Assembly (NCBI GenBank): GCA_027371665.1 | Contig: DAHXMP010000164.1 | Coordinates: 1 to 12,119, forward strand | Length of the DNA stretch: 12,119 nucleotides | Direction of reading: 5' to 3' | From: Bacteroidota bacterium | Lineage (GTDB): Bacteria; Bacteroidota; Ignavibacteria; Kapaibacteriales; UBA2268 | In this document: piece after piece, positions 6,792 to 12,119 of the stretch | Position numbering within the stretch: position 1 is the stretch's first letter | Layout of the letters: every line of letters begins with the position of its first letter | Position numbers and translations under genes: made by a program | Notes under the pieces: generated by a model | Database searches by the model: none | What the model was told of the DNA's origin: nothing | What the model saw: only the letters and a program-made list of their open reading frames with translations

Positions 6792-6857
6792 ATGAAAGAA
6801 AAAATAATTCAAAAGAACAGTTTCGATTTCTCATTAAAGGTAGTAGATTATGAGTAA
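6792..6857 (+). pseudogene. Possible start of a four-helix-bundle (23S intervening-sequence-type) protein
   Basis: An ATG opens 21 codons beginning MKEKIIQKNSFDFSLKVV and stopping at 6855-6857. The pattern MKExII..xSFxFxLxxV is the usual opening of the small four-helix-bundle proteins first known from 23S rRNA intervening sequences. Only the first ~18 residues match; the rest is missing and the frame runs directly into the Bro-N remnant. It could be a short chance match, so this is a tentative call. Confidence 0.33.
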
Positions 6858-7260
6858 TATCAAATTGTTTGAATCGAAAAAAATTCGTTAGGTATGGAAC
6901 ATATCTGAACAAAAATGGTACTTTTCTGTGGTTGATGTAATTGAAGCATTGACAGATTCGACGAAACCAAAAGTATACAAAAAAAAATGAGAAAACATGA
7001 GCCGGAGCTTAATGCGAATTAGGAGACAATTTGTCCCCTACTTGAAATGATTGTGGTCGACGGAAAGAAAAGAAAAGTTTTAAAGTGCTAATGTCAAGGG
7101 CTTATTTAGAATAATCCAGTCAATCCCGTCACCAAAAGCAGAGCCCTTCAAGCGTTGGCTTGCCCAAGTCGGATTTGAAAGGCTCGAGGAAATTGAGAAT
7201 CCTGAATTAGCTCAAAAGAGAATGAGAGAGATTTATAAGGCAAAGGGTTATCGCGATTAA
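6850..7260 (+). pseudogene. Bro-N domain protein (phage antirepressor-like), broken and truncated
   Basis: The reading matches the Bro-N family in pieces spread over two frames. It begins MSNIKLFESKKIR, hits TAG (6889-6891), continues VWNISEQKWYFSVVDVIEAL, then shifts frame in an A-rich run near 6980. After more stops it resumes at about 7089 as GLFRIIQSIPSPKAEPF, then KRWLAQVGFERLEEIENPEL and KRMREIYKAKGYRD before TAA at 7258-7260. Intact relatives continue with WIEKR-type sequence for over 100 further residues; that 3' part is absent here. Bro-N proteins are DNA-binding or antirepressor-like proteins common in phages and as stand-alone bacterial genes. The gene is clearly inactive by multiple stops, at least one frameshift and a lost C-terminus. 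Confidence 0.85.
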
Positions 7261-7344
7261 TGGAACCACAGCGGTGTTGCCGCTTGATGATATTTTAAAG
7301 AAATTTACTCTTAGTATTCTTACATTTTTTTATAATAAAATGAA

Positions 7345-7450
7345 TCATTCCGATACTTTTATAATAACGAGCGTGATGTCGTCATGCGGAGGTTAGCATA
7401 GTTGAGGATTAGATATACTTCAGTATTTCATCCGAAATAATATTGCTATT
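7345..7450 (-). pseudogene. Possible C-terminal remnant of a SpoIIE/PP2C-type phosphatase
   Basis: On the minus strand, PPHDDITLVIIKVSE is followed directly by a stop at 7345-7347. DDITLVxIKV just before the stop is the characteristic end of RsbU/SpoIIE-type serine phosphatases. Upstream, in a frame shifted by one base, NIISDEILKYI (7412-7444) could be the preceding helix. A stop at 7393-7395 and the frame change show it is not functional. The match is only about 25 residues, so this is suggestive rather than secure. Confidence 0.3.
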
Positions 7451-7644
7451 TTGATTAGCGTGTCAATTTATTTTCAATATTAAATTTTTAAACCAAATTC
7501 ATTACTCTTGCACCCTGAACCTGGTAATTCTATAAGTGTAATCAATGATAATACAATCCATTTTAAACCTGAATTCGGTTGACCAGAAATAGATAATTGA
7601 TATATCGGTTATTATGTTGTGGCAAAAAAATTAAAAGGAAAGAG

Positions 7645-7674
7645 CAAAAAAAAATATGACCGGATTAACCCGGT
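7645..7674 (-). terminator. Intrinsic terminator-like hairpin overlapping the lgt stop
   Basis: On the minus strand, ACCGGG-TTAA-TCCGGT (7659-7674) forms a six-pair stem with one G-U pair and a four-base loop. After CATA/T-type bases it is followed by a run of nine T (7646-7654). The lgt stop codon TAA (7665-7667) forms part of the loop. It would end the pfkA-nadK-lgt transcript. Confidence 0.6.
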
Positions 7675-8471
7675 TTCTTCTTCCCTTTAATATTAAATGA
7701 ACGATGCAAAAAGTAAATCCCGATAATTACGAAAGGAATGCTTAGAAACTGCCCCATATCCAAAGGTAAACGTGATTCAAAACTTACCTGTTCTTTTTTA
7801 AGGAATTCGAGTAAGAACCTGGCAGTAAAGATTAATATCAGAAACAGCCCGAAAAGCTGCCCTTCGGGAAGTGCGGATTTATATTTTTTGTACCTGAAGA
7901 AAAGATAAATGAAAATTCCGAAATAACAAAAAGCTTCATAAAGCTGTGCTGGATGGCGCGGGATATTATCAACCTGCATAAACACCACAGCCCAGGGTAC
8001 ATTCGACGGCTTTCCGATAATTTCAGAATTCATAAAGTTGCCTGTCCTAATAAACAGGCCTGAAAGTGCTACGACAATCACAATTCTGTCAAGAATCCAC
8101 AACATGCTTATATTTTTCCTGTGCCGCGAATAATACCAGAGAGAGAGAATTATGCCGATAGCCGCACCGTGGCTTGCCAAGCCTCCTTTCCACACCTCCA
8201 GGATTTCAACAGGGTGAGAAAGATAATAAACCGGTTCATAGAAAAGGCAATGTCCAAGCCTTGCACCGGCAACCGTTCCTACTATCATCGAAATAGTCAA
8301 TACCTCGAGGTCTTTTTGTGTCTTACCTTCAGTTTTATAAATCCAGTACATTATCTGGTAACCTAATATAAATGCGAGAGAGAAAAGTAATCCATACCAC
8401 CTTATTGAAATAGGGCCAATGCTGAAAATTTCGGGATTTGCTTTCCAATATATAAACGCTAATAAATTCAT
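7665..8471 (-). CDS. lgt: Prolipoprotein diacylglyceryl transferase
   Basis: Lgt transfers a diacylglyceryl group from phosphatidylglycerol to the lipobox cysteine of prolipoproteins in the inner membrane. From the ATG at 8471 the protein has 268 residues, usual for the family. An earlier in-frame ATG (8558) would overlap nadK and add 29 polar residues that do not look like Lgt, so it was not used. Several membrane helices are visible. Key residues are in ASHGAAIG (His101), FIRTGNFMNSEIIG (Arg142, Asn145, Glu150), PRHPAQLYEA (172-180) and FTARFLLEF (Arg218). The signature normally reads GRxGN; here it is FIRTGN, with the arginine kept. It follows nadK after 34 bases. Its substrates include proteins such as the lipoprotein at 2054. 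Confidence 0.92.
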   Translation of the reverse strand: MNLLAFIYWKANPEIFSIGPISIRWYGLLFSLAFILGYQIMYWIYKTEGKTQKDLEVLTISMIVGTVAGARLGHCLFYEPVYYLSHPVEILEVWKGGLASHGAAIGIILSLWYYSRHRKNISMLWILDRIVIVVALSGLFIRTGNFMNSEIIGKPSNVPWAVVFMQVDNIPRHPAQLYEAFCYFGIFIYLFFRYKKYKSALPEGQLFGLFLILIFTARFLLEFLKKEQVSFESRLPLDMGQFLSIPFVIIGIYFLHRSFNIKGKKKPG

Positions 8472-8505
8472 ACTCTTGTTTCTTTCATAAATCTTATCAA
8501 ATTTT

Positions 8506-9384
8506 CTATTGCGGTTTGTCGCTGTCAACAACATTAACCGCCCATAACAACTTTGCACGAATCAAATCGAAATAAGAACTATCCAGGGGTTTAATCAGCT
8601 TGACTCTTGCTTCGGAACGCCTGATTTTAACCGTTTCATCGTTTTTAAGTATTCTCCTGATTTGCCCGTCAGCCACAAGGGATACTTCGCCGGTTGGAGA
8701 ATGAACTTCGAGGGCAATTTCACTCGAATCCGGTATAACAAGCGGCCGCAATGTCAGCGAGTGGGGAGCAATAGGAGTAATACAAATTACTGCAGTTGCG
8801 GGAGTGATAATTGGGCCTCCGCATGAAAGTGAATAAGCAGTCGAGCCTGTCGGTGTAGTTACAATCAAACCATCAGCCCTGAGCGACCCTATATGATGCC
8901 CATTCACGTATCCGTCGAGAGTAATCATTCTCGAAGAATCCTTTTTCTCGATTACAAAATCATTCAGAGCATAGATTTTTTCTTTATTTGAATCAGATTC
9001 GATTATAGTTCTGTCAACTACACGATAATTGCCTTTCATCAAATCATCAACAGCCTGTTCGAGCTTGTTAGCCGCAAATTCGGCAAGAAATCCAAGCTTG
9101 CCAACATTTACACCCATAATAGGAATATCGGAATTAAGCATCAATCTTGCGGCTGAGAGCATAGTTCCGTCCCCGCCGAAAGAAACAACAACATCTGCGA
9201 ATTTTTCAAATTCATCGTGAGGTACCGGCTTAACAGAATCCCTATAACTTTTATTCAATAATTTTATTAATTCGGGCCTTGCGGCACAAACAGCACCGTA
9301 CTTTCTTAAAACCTGCAATAAATTTTCTATCCAGGATATAGCCTCGGGTTTGCTGTTGTTTTCAAATATTCCAATGTTTTTCAT
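8506..9384 (-). CDS. nadK: NAD kinase (ATP-NAD kinase)
   Basis: This enzyme phosphorylates NAD to NADP in the cytoplasm. It has 292 residues, normal for the bacterial family. Visible motifs are FGGDGT (69-74, Asp72), GVNVGKLGFLAEF (91-103), LND (140-142), TTPTGSTAYSLSCGGPI (176-192) and the late VADGQ and LRPLVIP segments. The TPTGSTAYSLS glycine-rich loop is intact. SCGGP replaces the more usual SAGGP, a mild change. The ATG at 9384 has no strong Shine-Dalgarno sequence. It lies 51 bases after pfkA and 34 before lgt on the same strand, so all three are probably on one transcript. Confidence 0.93.
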   Translation of the reverse strand: MKNIGIFENNSKPEAISWIENLLQVLRKYGAVCAARPELIKLLNKSYRDSVKPVPHDEFEKFADVVVSFGGDGTMLSAARLMLNSDIPIMGVNVGKLGFLAEFAANKLEQAVDDLMKGNYRVVDRTIIESDSNKEKIYALNDFVIEKKDSSRMITLDGYVNGHHIGSLRADGLIVTTPTGSTAYSLSCGGPIITPATAVICITPIAPHSLTLRPLVIPDSSEIALEVHSPTGEVSLVADGQIRRILKNDETVKIRRSEARVKLIKPLDSSYFDLIRAKLLWAVNVVDSDKPQ

Positions 9385-9435
9385 AATCTATCAAAAAAAT
9401 ATCCGCGTAACATATATTATTTATTCTTACTTATA

Positions 9436-10395
9436 TTATGTAAGAACATCAGCAAGATTAATCAAATAATCCTGAATCGGCTTCTTTTTTGTCCATGTCT
9501 TTTCGAGTTCCGTGAACGAGATTTCCGAATTTATTTCTCCTGCCATTACATCCGTTTTACCTTCGAGAAGGGCATCCACGGCAGCAACACCGAGCCTGCT
9601 TGCCAATACCCTGTCCCTCACGGTCGGGCTGCCTCCCCTCTGGATATGCCCGAGAATCGTAACCTTAGCATTTATTTCATACTGGTCTTTTAGTATTTGA
9701 GCAAATGTGTTCGCACCACCGACTTCGTCACCTTCACCGACAATGACTATTGTCCTTTGCTGTTTGCCCTGTGCCAGGATTCTCTGGTAAAGCTCATCGA
9801 GATTCGTAACGGTTTCAGGTACTGCAATAAATTCAGCTCCGGTTGAAACTCCAACATCCATTGCTATAAATCCGGCATGACGTCCCATAACTTCGACAAT
9901 AAAAACCCTTCCGTGAGAATCGGCAGTGTCGCGGATTTTATCAATTGCCTGAGTAGCAGTGTTAATAGCCGTATCATAACCGATTGTAAAGTCGGTGCCG
10001 TATAAATCGTTATCAATTGTACCCGGGGTCCCTACTATGGGTATCTTCTGTTCATCCCAAAGAGCATGGGCACCGTGAAATGTTCCGTCTCCGCCGCATG
10101 CGACAATACCCTCGATTCCTGCAGCTCTTAGCTTATCAGCCGCCGCCGCTCTTCCGCCTTTCTGGAGAAATTCTTTAGAGCGGCTTGTTTTAAGGATTGT
10201 GCCTCCGAGAGCTATAATATTGGCTGTTTCTTTTCTCCCGAGGTTCATAAAATTGCCTTCAATCATGCCGCTGTATCCACCGATAATTCCCGTTACTTCA
10301 ATACCCTTCGAGAGTGCAGAACGGACAACTGCCCTTATATGTGCATTCATGCCGGGAGCATCTCCCCCGCTTGTAAATACTGCTATTTTTTTCAT
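9436..10395 (-). CDS. pfkA: ATP-dependent 6-phosphofructokinase
   Basis: This is the committed step of glycolysis, fructose 6-phosphate to fructose 1,6-bisphosphate. From the ATG at 10395 it has 319 residues, the normal length of bacterial PfkA, and begins MKKIAVFTSGGDAPGMN. An in-frame ATG at 10446 would add 17 unrelated residues and was rejected. Motifs are GGDGT (101-105), PGTIDNDLYGTDFTIGYDTA (124-143, catalytic Asp128), VEVMGRHAGF (167-176), GEGDE (220-224) and GHIQRGGSPTVRDR (249-262). Gly104 and Gly125 sit where PPi-dependent enzymes have Asp and Lys, which points to ATP as phosphate donor. An AGG lies before the ATG. It is first in the pfkA-nadK-lgt run. Confidence 0.94.
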   Translation of the reverse strand: MKKIAVFTSGGDAPGMNAHIRAVVRSALSKGIEVTGIIGGYSGMIEGNFMNLGRKETANIIALGGTILKTSRSKEFLQKGGRAAAADKLRAAGIEGIVACGGDGTFHGAHALWDEQKIPIVGTPGTIDNDLYGTDFTIGYDTAINTATQAIDKIRDTADSHGRVFIVEVMGRHAGFIAMDVGVSTGAEFIAVPETVTNLDELYQRILAQGKQQRTIVIVGEGDEVGGANTFAQILKDQYEINAKVTILGHIQRGGSPTVRDRVLASRLGVAAVDALLEGKTDVMAGEINSEISFTELEKTWTKKKPIQDYLINLADVLT

Positions 10396-10443
10396 GATGC
10401 CTGCAAATGTATGGGACAATAAAAATTTAATTAATTTAAATAT

Positions 10444-10451
10444 CAAAAATA
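10444..10451 (-). promoter_or_regulatory. Possible -7 box (TAnnTTTG) for the pfkA operon
   Basis: TATTTTTG on the minus strand matches the Bacteroidota TAnnTTTG box exactly and lies about 48 bases before the pfkA ATG, leaving a plausible leader. No TTG-type -33 box is seen at the expected distance, and such words are frequent in AT-rich DNA. Confidence 0.25.
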
Positions 10452-10549
10452 ACTAAAATTTGACTCATAATTTATTCAATTTTTATATTTTAAAATTATG
10501 ATATTTAGATATAGTTTCATACCTCATAATTTTTTAAATTGTAATTGCA

Positions 10550-10565
10550 CCCGGAGTGATTCGGG
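10550..10565 (+). promoter_or_regulatory. GC-rich hairpin with GNRA-type loop upstream of the AIM24 gene
   Basis: CCCGGA-GTGA-TTCGGG forms a six-pair stem (one G-U) closed by GUGA, a GNRA tetraloop. It is a GC-rich island in a very AT-rich divergent spacer and ends 48 bases before the next start codon. It is followed by an A run, not a T run, on the plus strand, so it is not a standard terminator for either strand. It could be a leader structure or a DNA site. Confidence 0.3.
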
Positions 10566-10613
10566 ATAAAAAAAATTTATTACCTGTATTTATGTAAATT
10601 TTGGAGATTAATT

Positions 10614-11285
10614 ATGAACTTTAATATCGAACACGAGCCGGTTTTTACTACTCTTCGGGTAAGCCTCGAAAAAGGAGAATCATTCAAAGCTGAAGCGGGT
10701 GCAATGATGTCAATGAGCCCTGCTGTCCAACTCGAAGCAAAAACCACCGGTAAGGGTTTATTTGGTTCGATTAAAGCGGCAGTCGGAGGCGAAGGATTTT
10801 TTGCTTCTTTATTCACAGCCGTTGACGGACCTGGTGAAGTGGTTTTAGGACCTGCATCTCCCGGCGACATTATTCAGATGGAACTCAGCAATCAGACACT
10901 TTTTACACAGGCGGGTGCTTACCTGGCAGGAAGCACAGGACTTGTCCTTTCGACACAGGGCTCCGCAAAAGCACTCTTTTCAGGCGAAGGGCTCTTCCTT
11001 TCTAAAATAACGGGTACCGGTACTGTATTTATAAGCTCCTATGGCGCGATTTACCTGAAAGAGCTTTCTTCAGGTGAAAAATATATAGTTGATACCGGTC
11101 ATATAGTTGCTTTTGAAGATACAATTTCATACACGATAAAAAAAGCGGCAAAAGGATTGTTTTCTACTGTCGCTTCGGGTGAAGGGCTTGTCTGCGAATA
11201 CTCGGGACCGGGCAAAATCTGGATTCAGACAAGGAACATTGGTGCTCTGGCAAAACTCCTGATTCCTTTTATGCCAAAGTCATAG
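10614..11285 (+). CDS. TIGR00266/AIM24 family protein
   Basis: This encodes 223 residues of a glycine-rich, all-beta protein. It begins MNFNIEHEPVFTTLRVSLEKGESFKAEAGAMMSMS, the classic AIM24/TIGR00266 opening with its EAGAMMxM motif. It continues with repeated GxGLFGS, GEGFF, GEGLFLSKITGTG and ASGEGL elements. Bacterial members have no settled function; the name comes from a yeast mitochondrial protein. There is no signal peptide or membrane helix, so it is predicted cytoplasmic. A GGAG motif (10603-10606) supports the ATG. It stands alone, divergent from pfkA and convergent with the T9SS cargo gene, whose stop lies 31 bases from its own. Confidence 0.87.
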   Translation: MNFNIEHEPVFTTLRVSLEKGESFKAEAGAMMSMSPAVQLEAKTTGKGLFGSIKAAVGGEGFFASLFTAVDGPGEVVLGPASPGDIIQMELSNQTLFTQAGAYLAGSTGLVLSTQGSAKALFSGEGLFLSKITGTGTVFISSYGAIYLKELSSGEKYIVDTGHIVAFEDTISYTIKKAAKGLFSTVASGEGLVCEYSGPGKIWIQTRNIGALAKLLIPFMPKS

Positions 11286-11316
11286 GAAAATAGTATTTAA
11301 TAGGGAATCTGATTTA

Positions 11317-12119
11317 TTATCTCAGCACCACAAAGGGCTTTGAATATATTTTCTCTTTGCTTTGTATGACAGCAAAATAAGCACCGGCAGGAAGCATGGA
11401 CACATCGAATTCAATTTCATTTTCGTTTATTCTATTTTGCTTTATGCCTTCGATTTTCTGTCCATAAGAATTAAAGATTTTTTGTGTTTCATTAATTGAT
11501 AATGGTGTTTTTATTCTCACGATATTTGAAGCGGGATTTGGATAAAGTAAGTAATCATCTGCTCCCTTCGGTTCATTGTCTGTAACGTCTGTTGTATCTT
11601 CTGAGGAAATAAATATCCTGCCTAAAAAATCTACTATTATCGCTCTGTCTTTTCTTATATAACATACATTCAATGTAGGAGCATATATTTTAGTCATTTC
11701 TTCACTGCTAGTATCAAATATCCATGTTTTACCGCCATCATGCGTCCAGATTATTGTTCCAAACTGTCCAACAACAATTCCATTATCTTTGTCGTAAAAA
11801 TCAAGTTTCTGTAATCCAAAGGGATTACGGGAAAGAAAAGTATCTAGAACATTAAACCAGGTTTTACCTCCATCTGTTGTTTTAAAAACTAGGTCATATT
11901 CAGTATCGCCGAGACTGCTATCCTTGCCGCCGGCTAAATAACCTGTAAGAGAATCAACGAATTGAAGGCGATTCGGATATGTGAAATCAGGAAACGGATA
12001 TTCATTCCATGTCTTGCCTCCATCATCAGAACGGTAAAATTTTTCAAAATCCGGATTATCTTTTTTATTATATGAAACAACGCAAATTGAATTGGGTGCA
12101 GCCAGTGCGGCACAATCAA
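11317..12119 (-). CDS. T9SS cargo protein with Asp-box propeller repeats (C-terminal part)
   Basis: The minus-strand frame is open from the right edge to the stop at 11317, giving 266 visible residues with the N-terminus outside the window. The first internal ATG (11697) is not the start, because coding sequence with clear repeats continues upstream. Three Asp-box motifs are visible: SDDGGKTW (12007-12030), TTDGGKTW (11857-11880) and THDGGKTW (11722-11745), typical of sortilin/Ycf48/BNR-like beta-propellers. A linker follows, then a C-terminal domain with YPNPASNIVRI (11512-11544), an LPAGAYF turn and a final KPFVVLR, which is a T9SS type A sorting domain. The protein is probably secreted across the outer membrane and anchored or released at the surface. 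Its function and ligand are unknown. Confidence 0.85.
   Translation of the reverse strand, partial: DCAALAAPNSICVVSYNKKDNPDFEKFYRSDDGGKTWNEYPFPDFTYPNRLQFVDSLTGYLAGGKDSSLGDTEYDLVFKTTDGGKTWFNVLDTFLSRNPFGLQKLDFYDKDNGIVVGQFGTIIWTHDGGKTWIFDTSSEEMTKIYAPTLNVCYIRKDRAIIVDFLGRIFISSEDTTDVTDNEPKGADDYLLYPNPASNIVRIKTPLSINETQKIFNSYGQKIEGIKQNRINENEIEFDVSMLPAGAYFAVIQSKEKIYSKPFVVLR

Larger units (their letters stand above)
6744..7664. other. 920-base gene-free stretch with decayed gene fragments
   Basis: No intact gene of reasonable size fits here. Just after ppk2 comes a low-complexity AT-rich patch with repeated GAATT/AATTATG words (about 6752-6795). It is followed by a possible four-helix-bundle start, a Bro-N pseudogene and, on the minus strand, a possible phosphatase tail. 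At about 7502-7630 the minus strand has an open stretch of 42 codons ending DYTYRITRFRVQE at a stop (7502-7504). It looks like alternating beta-strand sequence but has no plausible start near its upstream end, and I do not recognise it. No rRNA, tRNA or transposase is visible. Confidence 0.7.

Noticed and set aside
6752..6795. Repeated GAATT/AATTATG words after ppk2 as a CRISPR or attachment site
   Set aside because: The words are short, irregular and low-complexity, with no constant repeat plus spacer structure and no flanking duplication that I could find.
8472..8558. N-terminal extension of lgt into nadK
   Set aside because: The added residues are polar, overlap the end of nadK and do not resemble Lgt. 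The ATG at 8471 gives a normal 268-residue protein.
10396..10446. N-terminal extension of pfkA to an upstream ATG
   Set aside because: The extra 17 residues do not belong to the family. MKKIAVFTSGGD at 10395 is the standard start and gives the normal length.
11286..11316. Terminator between the convergent AIM24 and T9SS genes
   Set aside because: Only a four-pair CTGA/TCAG stem is visible, with no T tract on either strand.
11934..12119. 61-codon minus-strand frame at the right edge
   Set aside because: It is in a different frame from the Asp-box protein, which has three clear DGGKTW motifs over this interval.

Overview
The window is AT-rich chromosomal DNA that looks like the Bacteroidota/Ignavibacteriota (FCB) part of the bacterial tree. 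The best evidence is the protein at the right end, which has Asp-box repeats and a C-terminal type IX secretion (T9SS type A) sorting domain with a YPNPASN motif. Supporting evidence is a TlpA-type thioredoxin protein with a long N-terminal region, an LpxH-type lipid A hydrolase and an outer-membrane-type lipoprotein. I cannot name a genus.

Layout, left to right. (1) Positions 1-1840, minus strand: the first 24 codons of a probable membrane protein (DUF6338-like), a DUF559/Vsr-like nuclease-fold protein, and an LpxH-like UDP-2,3-diacylglucosamine hydrolase. (2) Positions 1841-2053: a divergent promoter region holding a 17-bp imperfect inverted repeat. (3) Positions 2054-6743, plus strand, a closely spaced likely operon: an ABC-transport auxiliary (PqiC-like) lipoprotein, type III pantothenate kinase (coaX, TTG start), a soluble family 2 glycosyltransferase, a secreted TlpA-like thioredoxin protein, and polyphosphate kinase 2. 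(4) Positions 6744-7664: a gene-free stretch that holds decayed gene pieces, namely a clear Bro-N pseudogene, a possible four-helix-bundle (23S intervening-sequence) protein start, and a possible SpoIIE-phosphatase tail. (5) Positions 7665-10395, minus strand: pfkA-nadK-lgt, transcribed in that order and ending in an intrinsic-terminator-like hairpin that overlaps the lgt stop codon. (6) Positions 10614-11285, plus strand: a TIGR00266/AIM24 family protein. (7) Positions 11317-12119, minus strand: the 3' part of the T9SS cargo protein, which runs off the right edge.

Most genes are housekeeping: cofactor synthesis (coaX, nadK), glycolysis (pfkA), envelope biogenesis (lpxH, lgt, lipoprotein) and phosphate/energy storage (ppk2). 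I see no CRISPR array, rRNA or tRNA gene, intact mobile element or defence island. I did not find an obviously new multi-gene system. The observations most worth a second look are the gene-remnant patch at 6744-7664, the matching promoter-like elements upstream of the minus-strand genes at the left, and the open reading frame at the right edge, which continues well upstream of its first ATG.
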